This document shows, piece after piece, positions 18,559 to 26,422 of a stretch of 57,319 nucleotides of DNA. The DNA comes from Streptomyces sp. ISL-94 (lineage in GTDB: Bacteria; Actinomycetota; Actinomycetes; Streptomycetales; Streptomycetaceae). The first letter of the stretch is position 1; each line of letters begins with the position of its first letter. The DNA is taken from assembly GCF_018614075.1 (NCBI RefSeq), contig NZ_JAGGOZ010000038.1:1-57319 (forward strand), read 5' to 3'. The notes beneath the pieces are model-generated. The model ran no database searches. It saw only the letters and a list, made by a program, of their open reading frames with translations, and was not told the DNA's origin. The position numbers and the translations under genes are program-made.

Positions 18559-21300
18559 CTACTCGGAGCGTCCCGTGTAGAAGGCGACGGTGAGGTCCTT
18601 CACCAGGGCCTTGCGCTCGTAGTCGTCGAGCTCGACGAGCCCGCGCGAGGTCAGCCGGTGGACGGTGTCGTCGACGGCGTCCACGACCGACGTCAGCACG
18701 GTGTCCCGGTGCTTGGCGTCGATCGCCGCGACCCGGCGGCGGCGCATGGCCTGGGCGACCTCGGCCGCGTACTCGATCCGGGTCGGCTGGGCCGAGAACA
18801 CCTCGATCCCGACGGCCTCGGTCTCCGCCGCCAGCATCCGGGTCAGCGCGTCGCCGACGGCCTCGGCGTCGCGCAGGGTCGGGGCGTCCTCGTGGAAGGC
18901 ATCGGCGGGGAGCTGGGACAGGACGCGGGCCATGGCGGATTCGACCTGTTCGGCCAGGTACTCCACGTGGTCCTCGACGGCGAGGGTGGCCCGCGCCGTG
19001 TCCTTGACCTGCCACACGACTTGTACGACGACCTGGAGGGCGAGCCCGCCGGAGTCCACGGCGGGCATGGGGTCGCTGCGCCAGTGCCGCAGTCGTACGT
19101 CGACCCGGCGGCGCAGGAGGAGGGGGCTGACCCAGGTCAGGCCGGTACGGCGGACCGTGCCGCGGTAGCGGCCGAAGAGGGTGAGCACCCAGGCGTGGCC
19201 GGTGCGGATGCGGCCGAGGCCGCCGAGGGAGAGGAGGGTGACGATGCCGAGGAAGGCGAGCGGGGGCCAGTGGGTGGCGCGCAGGCCCTGGTAGGCGCGC
19301 GGGGGCGCGCCGAAGGCCGCCACGACCGTGGCCGGGACGATCCCCGCGCGCCAGAGCACGGCGGCGCACCCGGCGAGGGCGAGGCCGCCGACGCCGACGC
19401 CGATCCAGCCGGGCAGGACCGGGCCGCGGTGCTCGCGGAGCCGCTCGTCACCCGGCGGGACCCGGCGGCCGGGGGCGGGGCGCGCGGTGGCCGGCGTGGC
19501 CGCCCGGTGGGCGGGGTCGGCGGGTGGGGTCAGCCGCTTCGGCTCGCCGCGGAAGGGCAGGTGCACCGGCACCTCGGTGACCGCGCTCCCCCGGTACGGG
19601 CCGACGTGCGGGACGTCCTGCGCGTGCGCCTGCTTCTGCCCCTCCTCCCGCTCCATCCCGCGCGCCACCGCCTGGACAACGATCTCGGCCACGCCGGGGC
19701 CGGGGACGCCGCGGTGCGGGTGCTCCGGCTCGGGGTCCGGCTCCGTTTCGACGGCGAGGTCGGGGCCGAGGTCGGGGGCGAGGTCGGGTCCGAGGTCGGG
19801 GCCGAGATCGGGTCCGAGGTCGGGTCCGAGGTCGGGTCCGAAGTCGCCTGTCAGGTCCGGCCAAGGCTCGGGGGCGGGCTCCGGCCCGGCGGGCTCGGGG
19901 TCCTGCGGGTGCGGGATCGCCGACTCCCCGTCGGCGGTCCGCAGGCGCGGGCCCGCCTCCTCCTGCGGGTGCGGGATGTCGGCGTACGGGTGCACCGGCT
20001 CGGATCCTGCCTGCCCCCGGGCCGCGGGCAGCTCAAGCCCGATCGGCGAGCCGGAGCGAGTGGCCTCCGGCCCGGACTGCGGGAGCTGGGGTTCCGGCTC
20101 CGGCTCCGGCTCCGGCCTGACCGCCCGGGCGGGATCCTCCACAAGGAGGGTCGTGGCCGCGGTGGCCCAGCCAATGGAGGTCTCGGCCGCGGCCGTCGGT
20201 ACCGGCGCGGCGGAAGCCACCTCGAACGCGGCCGGCACGCCCGGCTCGACCGCCTCGCGGGGCGCGCCGACGCCCCACACGGGCGCCGACTCGGCGGCTC
20301 GCACCGGGCCCTGGTGTGCCCGCGGGGACGCGAACCCCGCCGGGGCAGGGTCAACGGCCCGGTCCGGGTAGGCGAGCGGGTCCGCGAACTCCGCCGCGGC
20401 GGGGGCAGGGGCGATAGGCCGAGTCGGGGCCGCTGCCGCGTACCCGCGCGGGGGCACGGACTCCGACGGGGCCGGCACCGCCGCCCGATCGGAGGCCGGG
20501 GCGGGGGCGGCCGCCGGATCAGCGGCCGGATATCCGCGCGGAGGCACGAGCCCGACCCCTGCCGGGGCAGGGGCGCCGGCCCGGTCCGGCGCCGGGACCG
20601 CTACCGGGGCCAGCGACTCCGCCGCGGCGGAGTCAGGGGCAACGGGCCGCTCCTCGGGCAGCGGGGCCGCGGGCTCCAGGGGCGCTTGGGCCAAGTCTGC
20701 CGGCGGGGACCAGAACCCAGCCGCTGCCGGGGCAGACCCGACGGCCCGCGCCGCAGCCCGTTCCGGGGCCGGGACCACCGACCGGTCCGGGGCCGGGCCC
20801 GGAACCGCTGTCGGGGCCGGGTACGCGCGCGGGGGCCCCGACTCCGACGGGGCCGAGGCCACCGCCGGGTCCGGGTATACGCGCGCGGGCGCCGAGTCCG
20901 CCGGGGCGGGAGCCGAGGTCGCTCGCGCGGGCACCGAGTCCGCCGGGGCGGGAGCCGAGGTCGCTCGCGCGGGCACCGAGTCCGCCGGGGCGGGCGCCGA
21001 GTCCGCCGACCGGTCCCCGTATGCCTGCGCGGGCACCGGGCCCGCCGGGGCAGGAGCCGAGGTCGCTCGCGCGGGCACCGAGTCCGCCCCGGCGGAGGCC
21101 GAGTCTGCCGGGGCGGGCGCCGAGTCCGCCGGGACGGGAGCCGGGCCCGCCGACCGGTCCGCGTATGCCCGCGCGGGCGCCGGGCCCGCCGGGGCGGGGG
21201 GCGGGGTCGCTCGCGGAGACGCGGACTCCGGGGCGGGTGGTACCCGGAGGGTGCCCGTCGTCGAGGTGGTGTGCGTGGGGTACATCGTTACCTCCGTCAT
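18559..21300 (-). CDS. SPFH/band-7 domain membrane protein with long Pro/Ala-rich N-terminus
   Basis: A 913-residue protein in three parts. The first ~580 residues are low-complexity Pro/Ala/Asp/Ser repeats, including several copies of a 14-residue unit (VPARATSAPAPADS) and a (DLGP) run. Next come two hydrophobic segments (VGVGGLALAGCAAVLW and PLAFLGIVTLLSLGG) around residues 630-690. The last ~220 residues form an SPFH/stomatin domain (RTGHAWVLTLFGRYRGTVR, QVVVQVVWQVKDTARATL, GIEVFSAQPTRIEYAAEVA). SPFH proteins oligomerise at membranes and organise microdomains or proteases. ATG 21300 overlaps the upstream hydrolase stop by four bases (ATGA), so the pair is co-translated. The disordered N-terminus is unusual for the family. 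Confidence 0.88.
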   Translation of the reverse strand: MTEVTMYPTHTTSTTGTLRVPPAPESASPRATPPPAPAGPAPARAYADRSAGPAPVPADSAPAPADSASAGADSVPARATSAPAPAGPVPAQAYGDRSADSAPAPADSVPARATSAPAPADSVPARATSAPAPADSAPARVYPDPAVASAPSESGPPRAYPAPTAVPGPAPDRSVVPAPERAAARAVGSAPAAAGFWSPPADLAQAPLEPAAPLPEERPVAPDSAAAESLAPVAVPAPDRAGAPAPAGVGLVPPRGYPAADPAAAPAPASDRAAVPAPSESVPPRGYAAAAPTRPIAPAPAAAEFADPLAYPDRAVDPAPAGFASPRAHQGPVRAAESAPVWGVGAPREAVEPGVPAAFEVASAAPVPTAAAETSIGWATAATTLLVEDPARAVRPEPEPEPEPQLPQSGPEATRSGSPIGLELPAARGQAGSEPVHPYADIPHPQEEAGPRLRTADGESAIPHPQDPEPAGPEPAPEPWPDLTGDFGPDLGPDLGPDLGPDLGPDLAPDLGPDLAVETEPDPEPEHPHRGVPGPGVAEIVVQAVARGMEREEGQKQAHAQDVPHVGPYRGSAVTEVPVHLPFRGEPKRLTPPADPAHRAATPATARPAPGRRVPPGDERLREHRGPVLPGWIGVGVGGLALAGCAAVLWRAGIVPATVVAAFGAPPRAYQGLRATHWPPLAFLGIVTLLSLGGLGRIRTGHAWVLTLFGRYRGTVRRTGLTWVSPLLLRRRVDVRLRHWRSDPMPAVDSGGLALQVVVQVVWQVKDTARATLAVEDHVEYLAEQVESAMARVLSQLPADAFHEDAPTLRDAEAVGDALTRMLAAETEAVGIEVFSAQPTRIEYAAEVAQAMRRRRVAAIDAKHRDTVLTSVVDAVDDTVHRLTSRGLVELDDYERKALVKDLTVAFYTGRSE
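19750..19852. repeat. 12-bp coding tandem repeat (DLGP run)
   Basis: About eight tandem 12-bp units of the type GAGGTCGGGTCC inside the SPFH gene; they encode repeated Asp-Leu-Gly-Pro. In-frame unit length means copy number can change without breaking the protein. Confidence 0.85.
20880..21200. repeat. 42-bp coding tandem/interspersed repeat
   Basis: Units of about 42 bp beginning GCCGAGGTCGCTCGCGCGGG recur near 20911, 20953 and 21055 inside the SPFH gene, with shorter relatives around them. They encode the ATSAPAPADSVPAR-type peptide repeat. Confidence 0.8.
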
Positions 21301-22646
21301 GCGAAGAGCCGTCTCCAGGTTTCCGGGCCCGGGTAGCCGTTGGCCGCGGCCCCGCGCCAGCCCTGGGCGCGTTGGAAGGCCTCGACGTTGCGGCGGTCGG
21401 CCTCGCCCCAGCGGGAGCCCGGACCGGATGTGTAGTGCTTGCCGAAGCCCTTCTTCACCAGCTGGCGGCCCAGGGCGGTGATGGCCTCGTGTGACCGGCC
21501 CGGGCGGAACACCGGGGGTCCCGGGTAGGCCCGTACCCCGCCCGGACCCGGCGCGGCCGCCACCGTCGGCGGGATGTCCTGGCCCTGCCGCTCCACCAGC
21601 AGCCGCCAGGTGTGCGCGCCCGGGATGCCGTCAGCCTCCGCACCCGTCCAGCCCTGGGCGGCCTGGAAGGCCTGGGTGGCAAGCCGGTCGTGCTCGCTCC
21701 ACGTCCGGTCGGCCACCCCCTTCGGGTAGAACCGGTACGCGCCGCGCTCGATCAGCATCCGGCCCAGCTGGGCGATGTAGTCGTTGGTCTGCCCCGGTCC
21801 GAACTTCGCGGCGCCCGGGAAGACCGTCGACTCCCCCGGCTTCGGCCCCGGCGCCGGATCCTCGGGCAGGATCCCGCCCGTGACCCCGCTGAACCGGTAC
21901 GGGACGTACTTGCTCGCGTTGGCCCAGTAGCCGTAGGGCGTGGCCAGCTTCCGCGTCATGGGCCGCGTCTGCTCGTAGGCGATGTAGTGCGTCTGCGTCT
22001 CGTCGACCCAGCCGCCGAAGAGGACCACGTGCGAGCCGTTGTTGGGGTCCGCCGGGTTGTGGAACAGCAGCATGTCCCCCGGCAGCAGCTCCGCCTTGGT
22101 GATCTTGGTGGCGAACTTGTCCAGGCTGCCGGTCCACTCGTTCGTGCCGAGGTTCCAGGCCATGGAGACGTAGCCCGAGCAGTCCTGCCGGTACCCGTCC
22201 GTCCAGTAGTCGGACATGCTGTACGGGACCTTCGCGTCCAGCCACAGCTTCGCCCGGTTGACGATCGTCGTCCGGTCGATCCGCTTCACGCCGGCCGGTG
22301 CGCCCGGCTTGCCGACCGGGCCCTTCTTCGGGCCGTGCAGCGGGCCCCGGCCGCCCTGTGGGGAGCCGGGGTCGTCCAGGGCGACCGGGCTGGGGACCGG
22401 AGTGGTCACCGCCCCCGCGGCTGCGCCGCCACCGCCCAGGACCACTCCGGCGGCGGTGGCCAGCACCAGCGCCCGGCGGGCCCCGCGCGCGGCGGGATGA
22501 CCCCCGTCGCGAAGCGGTATGGCCCGGGCGCGGGCGAGGGAGCGGCGGCGCTGGGCGCATCCCCGGCACACGCAGTCACCCGCGGGCTCGTACTCCTCGA
22601 AAACGGGCATCGGCATCTGCACATGCGTCGGCGGCTGCATCGTCAT
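21297..22646 (-). CDS. Cell-wall hydrolase-like protein with two peptidoglycan-binding modules
   Basis: A 449-residue protein (ATG 22646; GTG 22676 is an alternative). The first ~35 residues hold a CVCRGC cysteine group, then comes a hydrophobic segment (ALVLATAAGVVLGGGGAAAGAV) acting as signal or anchor. The central domain has the C40/CHAP-like layout: nucleophile Cys in QDCSGYVSMAWNLG, then GSHVVLFGGW with the His. Two homologous C-terminal modules of ~75 residues follow, each with WSEHDRLATQAFQAAQGW- or WGEADRRNVEAFQRAQGW-type sequence, which are peptidoglycan-binding repeats. It likely cuts wall peptides outside the membrane. Its stop overlaps the SPFH gene start, suggesting joint action. 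Confidence 0.87.
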   Translation of the reverse strand: MTMQPPTHVQMPMPVFEEYEPAGDCVCRGCAQRRRSLARARAIPLRDGGHPAARGARRALVLATAAGVVLGGGGAAAGAVTTPVPSPVALDDPGSPQGGRGPLHGPKKGPVGKPGAPAGVKRIDRTTIVNRAKLWLDAKVPYSMSDYWTDGYRQDCSGYVSMAWNLGTNEWTGSLDKFATKITKAELLPGDMLLFHNPADPNNGSHVVLFGGWVDETQTHYIAYEQTRPMTRKLATPYGYWANASKYVPYRFSGVTGGILPEDPAPGPKPGESTVFPGAAKFGPGQTNDYIAQLGRMLIERGAYRFYPKGVADRTWSEHDRLATQAFQAAQGWTGAEADGIPGAHTWRLLVERQGQDIPPTVAAAPGPGGVRAYPGPPVFRPGRSHEAITALGRQLVKKGFGKHYTSGPGSRWGEADRRNVEAFQRAQGWRGAAANGYPGPETWRRLFA

Positions 22647-22829
22647 GCGGTTCCGTCCACTCCCCTGCTCGTCCACTGGTCGGCCACGACAGCACCTGGC
22701 GGGGCGTCAGGTTGCGCGGCCAGACATATCGTGCACGACAAACTCCCCAAACATGGGTTAATCCGACAAGGTGGGCGTGGCCGGTCACGAGCACCCGCGG
22801 AGGTGGGGTAGAGTTTTCCCTGTCAGCAA

Positions 22830-22903
22830 GCGCCGCTAGCTCAGTTGGTTAGAGCAGCTGACTCTTAATCAGCGGGTCCGGGGTTCGAGTCCCTGGCGGC
22901 GCA
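22830..22903 (+). tRNA. tRNA-Lys (anticodon CTT), copy 3
   Basis: Same 74 bases as the copies at 7884 and 15809; anticodon at 22864-22866. A TAGAGT box at 22809-22814 fits a -10 element. Confidence 0.97.
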
Positions 22904-22912
22904 CAGACGGAG

Positions 22913-22946
22913 GAAGCCCCCCGCAGCGAAAGCTGTGGGGGGCTTC
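22913..22946 (+). terminator. Terminator after tRNA-Lys copy 3
   Basis: 15-bp stem (one G-T pair) around a GAAA tetraloop, arms 22913-22927 and 22932-22946, followed by a T-rich tail. Confidence 0.92.
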
Positions 22947-22969
22947 TTCGTTTTCCTCCGAACGGCGGG

Positions 22970-23629
22970 CTACGCCGCCGTCCCCGGGCGGACTCCCGCG
23001 CCCGTCAGATAGGCGGAGACCACCACGTTCGCCGTGTACTCCTTGGCCCGTTTGTCGTAGGAGCCCCCGCAGGTCACCAGCCGCAGCTCGGCCCGTCCCC
23101 TGACCCGCTGGCCGTACGCCTTGTGCGGGTCGAAGCCCGCCCGCTCGTAGACCCGTACGTCCTCGATGGTGAACTCGGCGACCGAGCCGTCCGCACGCAC
23201 CACCCGCACCTTGTCACCCGGCTGCGCCGAGCTCAGCCCGTAGAACACCGCCGGCTTGGACTTGGTGTCCACGTGCCCGACCATCAGCGCGGCCCCGGCG
23301 GCGCCCGGCGGGGTGCCCTTGCCCCACCAGCCCACGGTGCCGGGGCTGTCGTACGGGGGCGGTTCGATCGCACCGTCGGTGTCCAGGCCCCGGGAGATCA
23401 CCGGGGCCTGGATGCCTATGGAGGGCACGTCGACGCGCTGGGGCAGGGCCACGGGGAGGGGGGCGTGCGCGGCAGGCAGGCCCGGGCCCACCGCCCCGCC
23501 GGCCTGGCCGGCGAGCGGGGCCGGGACCCCGGTGATCTGGCGGCCCCAGAGCCACAGGCCGAGCACCAGCACCGACCAGGCGGCGAGGGTCAGCAGCCGG
23601 CCGCCGCGCGAGGCCCTGCCCTCAGCCAC
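22970..23629 (-). CDS. Class F sortase
   Basis: A 219-residue membrane-anchored transpeptidase. A single N-terminal membrane segment (LAAWSVLVLGLWLW) precedes a linker and the sortase barrel (about 60-210). Catalytic residues: His119 in VGHVDTKSKPAVFYGL, Cys187 in LRLVTCGG, and Arg194 shortly after. The GHVDT/LVTCGG spelling is that of actinobacterial class F sortases. GTG 23629 overlaps the stop of the upstream gene at 23622 by eight bases, so the two are translationally coupled. The partner is a secreted protein with a sortable-looking tail and is the obvious candidate substrate. Confidence 0.93.
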   Translation of the reverse strand: MAEGRASRGGRLLTLAAWSVLVLGLWLWGRQITGVPAPLAGQAGGAVGPGLPAAHAPLPVALPQRVDVPSIGIQAPVISRGLDTDGAIEPPPYDSPGTVGWWGKGTPPGAAGAALMVGHVDTKSKPAVFYGLSSAQPGDKVRVVRADGSVAEFTIEDVRVYERAGFDPHKAYGQRVRGRAELRLVTCGGSYDKRAKEYTANVVVSAYLTGAGVRPGTAA

Positions 23630-24236
23630 CGTTGCGGCGGCGGCGCAGGGTCAGCGCCCGGCCCGCGACGGCCAGGGTGGCGGCGGCGGCCAGCACGGCG
23701 CCGATCACGGTGTGCGGCAGACCCGGGCCGTCACCCCCGTGGTCCTTCTTGGCGGACGCGGCCAACCGGGAGGTCTCCTGGACCTCGGCAGCCATGCCGC
23801 CGCCGCCCGCGTGGACCGGCCAGACCGGCGAGGCGTGGTGGGACGGTCGGTGCTCGCCGATCTCGATGGAGCCGCTGACCTTGTCGTGACCGCCGCAGCT
23901 CACCCGGATGGAATGCCGGCCCGGCTGGACGTGCGAGCTGATCACCGCCTCGCCGTACAGCGGGCTGCGGCCGCCGTCGCGGCCGAACAGCTCGACGTCC
24001 GTCGCGAAGACGGAGGACTTGGCCGTACCCCTCGTGCCGTCACAGCCGTGGACGCGCAGCTTGACCTGCGCCCCCGGGTGGGCCGGATCCGGCTCGACGG
24101 AGATGCTGCCGCGATCGCCGCCGCTTCCCCATCGGTCCTCCTCCCCCGCGAGGGCGGTGGGCGCTGCCACGGCGGTCAATGCCGTCACGGCGACGGCCAC
24201 CCCGGTGACACGGAGCACGATCAGAACACTGCGCAT
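23622..24236 (-). CDS. Secreted protein with C-terminal membrane anchor, sortase F partner
   Basis: A 204-residue protein from ATG 24236 with an excellent GAGGAGGT site. Signal peptide (VAVTALTAVAAPTALAG) is followed by an Ig-like beta domain with three Cys (EPDPAHPGAQVKLRVHGCDG to GRHSIRVSCGGHDK). A linker leads to a C-terminal hydrophobic helix and Arg tail (IGAVLAAAATLAVAGRALTLRRRR). Directly before the helix stands LPHTV, which resembles an LPxTG signal with Val in place of Gly. Its stop overlaps the class F sortase start, so it is a likely substrate or cofactor. Function beyond that is unknown. Confidence 0.82.
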   Translation of the reverse strand: MRSVLIVLRVTGVAVAVTALTAVAAPTALAGEEDRWGSGGDRGSISVEPDPAHPGAQVKLRVHGCDGTRGTAKSSVFATDVELFGRDGGRSPLYGEAVISSHVQPGRHSIRVSCGGHDKVSGSIEIGEHRPSHHASPVWPVHAGGGGMAAEVQETSRLAASAKKDHGGDGPGLPHTVIGAVLAAAATLAVAGRALTLRRRRNGG

Positions 24237-24317
24237 GTGAACCTCCTCAACAAGGAGATTCACGCGCGCTGCGCCGCTCCGCATCCGGAGCGGCGCCGTA
24301 CGTGTTAGCCGTACGCG

Positions 24318-25097
24318 TTACACGAGGTCCACCAGGTCGGCGATCGAGTCGACCGTCCTGGTCGGCCGGTACGGGAACCTCTCGGTGTCCAGCGCCGTGG
24401 TCAGACCGGTGAGGACGAGGAAGGTCTGCATGCCCGCCTCCAGGCCGGCGAGCACGTCGGTGTCCATCCGGTCGCCGATCATCGCGCTGGTCTCGGAGTG
24501 CGCGCCGATCGCGTTCAGGCCGGTCCGCATCATCAGCGGGTTGGGCTTGCCGGCGAAGTACGGCTTCTTGCCGGTCGCCTTGGTGATCAGCGCGGCGACG
24601 GCGCCGGTGGCCGGGAGCGGGCCCTCGGTGGAGGGGCCGGTCTCGTCGGGGTTGGTGCAGATGAAGCGGGCGCCCCCGTTGATCAGGCGGACCGCCTTGG
24701 TCATGGCCTCGAAGCTGTAGGTGCGGGTCTCGCCCAAGACCACGTAGTCGGGCTCGTGGTCGGTCAGGACGTAGCCGATGTCGTGCAGGGCGGTGGTCAG
24801 GCCGGCCTCGCCGATGACGTACGCGGTGCCGCCCGGGCGCTGGTCGTCGAGGAACTTGGCGGTGGCGAGCGCGGAGGTCCAGATGTTCTCGACGGGGACG
24901 TCGAGGCCCATCCGGCTCAGGCGGGCCTGGAGGTCGCGGGGGGTGTACATGGAGTTGTTGGTCAGCACCAGGAAGGGCTTGCCGGATTCGCGCAGCCGCT
25001 TGATGAAGGCATCGGCGCCGGGGATGGGGGTGCCCTCGTGGATCAGGACCCCGTCCATGTCGGTGAGCCAGGATTCGATCGGCTTGCGCTCTGCCAC
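24318..25097 (-). CDS. HAD-IIA (NagD-like) phosphatase
   Basis: A 259-residue HAD-superfamily IIA hydrolase from GTG 25097. Motif I WLTDMDGVL carries the nucleophile and acid aspartates (residues 11-19), motif II is FLVLTNNS, the conserved Lys is in YFAGKPNPLMMR, and motif IV is MIGDRMDTDVLAG. Type IIA caps are typical of NagD and p-nitrophenyl phosphatases acting on sugar or nucleotide phosphates. A DasR-like site (10 of 12) lies about 70 bp upstream, which would suit a role in amino-sugar metabolism, but this is an inference. Confidence 0.92.
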   Translation of the reverse strand: MAERKPIESWLTDMDGVLIHEGTPIPGADAFIKRLRESGKPFLVLTNNSMYTPRDLQARLSRMGLDVPVENIWTSALATAKFLDDQRPGGTAYVIGEAGLTTALHDIGYVLTDHEPDYVVLGETRTYSFEAMTKAVRLINGGARFICTNPDETGPSTEGPLPATGAVAALITKATGKKPYFAGKPNPLMMRTGLNAIGAHSETSAMIGDRMDTDVLAGLEAGMQTFLVLTGLTTALDTERFPYRPTRTVDSIADLVDLV

Positions 25098-25167
25098 TGG
25101 ACTGTTCTCCGCTCTCGGTGGTCTGCGACCTGTGACCTGTGATCTGCGGTCTCTGACCTGGGACCTC

Positions 25168-25179
25168 TGGTCTGTACCA
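25168..25179 (-). promoter_or_regulatory. Possible DasR-type operator upstream of NagD-like gene
   Basis: TGGTCTGTACCA matches TGGTCTAGACCA in 10 of 12 positions. It sits at the end of a degenerate tandem run of TGACCTG-like units spanning about 25115-25170. Confidence 0.45.
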
Positions 25180-25240
25180 CCCTATCGGGGCGGGGCTGCG
25201 GACGCCGTGGGCGTCCACAGCCCGGACGCGCGGGTGTGGA

Positions 25241-25640
25241 TCAGCCCAACTGGACGTTGTCGACGGTCCAGTACCAGTTGTTGTCGCCGCTGCGGCGGAA
25301 GCGGATCCGGACGTCCGCGGCACCCGCCGGGATCTGCAGCGGGAGGGACTCCGCCTGGGCGACGGCGTCCGCCGTGTAGGAGGGTGACACCGCCCGTGCC
25401 CGTCCTGGAGTTGTCCACGGACCAGCCGGCAAACGGGGTGTGCGTAAAGCCCTTCACCCCCGCCGGAATTCCCGTCTCGTCACGCGGGCCTGGAGGTTGG
25501 GGCGCAGGCCGTCGAAGGCATCGCTGTCCGGGGCGTTCGGCGCGACGCCGTCCAGCCCGGTCGTGGGGACGCCGACCTGCTGGAGCGTGGTCGCCGCCCG
25601 CGGGGAGGTGCGGACATGCACCGGGTCCGGACCGGAGGTT
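25241..25640 (-). pseudogene. Remnant of a secreted protein, frameshifted
   Basis: Three minus-strand frames together read as one protein. About 25490-25640 encodes TGLDGVAPNAPDSDAFDGLR, about 25390-25485 encodes PAGVKGFTHTPFAGWSVDNS, and 25241-25390 encodes a beta-rich end with RRSGDNNWYWTVDNVQLG and a stop. Two frameshifts (near 25485 and 25388) join them, and the N-terminus and a central part are missing. The ending resembles C-terminal domains of exported streptomycete phosphoesterases. No full-length product is possible. Confidence 0.7.
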
Positions 25641-25653
25641 CTCTGCGCACGTT

Positions 25654-25665
25654 CGGTCCAGACCT
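25654..25665. promoter_or_regulatory. Operator-like site in the decayed locus
   Basis: CGGTCCAGACCT differs by one base from the chitinase repeat TGGTCCAGACCT and resembles sites of GntR/HutC regulators such as DasR. It lies between two pseudogenes, so it is probably a relic. Confidence 0.4.
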
Positions 25666-25713
25666 GTATGCAAGCCTCCCTCTTCCGGTCGCGGGCGACC
25701 AGGAGGCAACCAG

Positions 25714-26150
25714 TCAGCTTCCGGTGGCCGACTTCCACGCGTCGACGTAGGCGGTGAGGTTCTTGTCGATGTCGGCCCAGTCCGGCTCGAAGACCTCGAC
25801 ACCGGTCATGATCTTGGCGAGCTCGACGGCGTTGGCGCCGGTCGGCTTGACGTCGGTGCGTGCCGGGAAGCCGCCGCCCACCTCGCTGACCAACTTCTGG
25901 GCCTCCTCGCCGAGCATGAAGTCGAGGAGCTTCTTGCCGTTCTCGGTGTGCGGCGCCTTGTCGACCAGGCCGGCCGCGTACGGGAGGGCGAAGGGGCCGG
26001 CTTGCCGCCGTCCTTGGCTGGGAACCAGATGCCCGGGTTCGGCATGGACTTGGACTGCGCGAAGTTCATCTGGACGTCGCCGTTGGCGACGAGCAGCTCG
26101 CCCTTGTCGGTCTTGGGCGCGAGCTTGCTGGTGGAGGAGGACGCGCCGAC
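25714..26150 (-). pseudogene. Truncated, frameshifted ABC solute-binding protein (phosphonate-type)
   Basis: Only the C-terminal part of a solute-binding protein remains. One frame gives LLVANGDVQMNFAQSKSMPN and IWFPAKDGGK; after a one-base shift near 26000 the second frame gives GPFALPYAAGLVDKAPHTEN, FMLGEEAQKLVSEVGGG and the end NLTAYVDAWKSATGS. This spelling is typical of Fe/2-aminoethylphosphonate-type solute-binding proteins of ABC importers. The N-terminus is replaced abruptly at about 26150 by a GntR gene fragment. The permease and ATPase genes are absent. Confidence 0.8.
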
Positions 26151-26378
26151 AGCAGCTCGCGCAGGGCCTGGCGGACGGTCTCGCGGGACACCTCGTAGCG
26201 CTCGGCGAGATCGCGCTCGGTCGGGAGCGCGCCGCCCTCGCCGAGCTCGTCGAGGAGCTCGGCGGTGCGGGCCTTGACTGCGTAGTACTGGGGGATGCGG
26301 CCGTGCTCGGGGATGCCGGAGCGGACGGGCGAGCCCGGGCGGTGGTGCGGGGTCTGTTCTTCCGCGGAGGGACTCCAT
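26151..26378 (-). pseudogene. N-terminal remnant of a GntR family regulator
   Basis: The minus strand encodes GRIPQYYAVKARTAELLDEL, then ALPTERDLAERYEVSRETVR and QALREL, which is the complete winged-helix half of a GntR/HutC regulator. The sequence stops right after the recognition helix, where it runs into the solute-binding protein remnant in another frame. No start codon is available in this frame before an upstream stop near 26425. The effector (UTRA-type) domain is gone. Confidence 0.82.
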
Positions 26379-26422
26379 GCGGGCCGCGTGTACGGGCGGC
26401 TTCGCCAGTGTCCCCAGGGGGA

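Noticed and set aside
18544..21336. 930-codon plus-strand frame over the SPFH gene
   Set aside because: Arg/Gly-rich shadow of a repetitive high-GC gene without recognisable domains.
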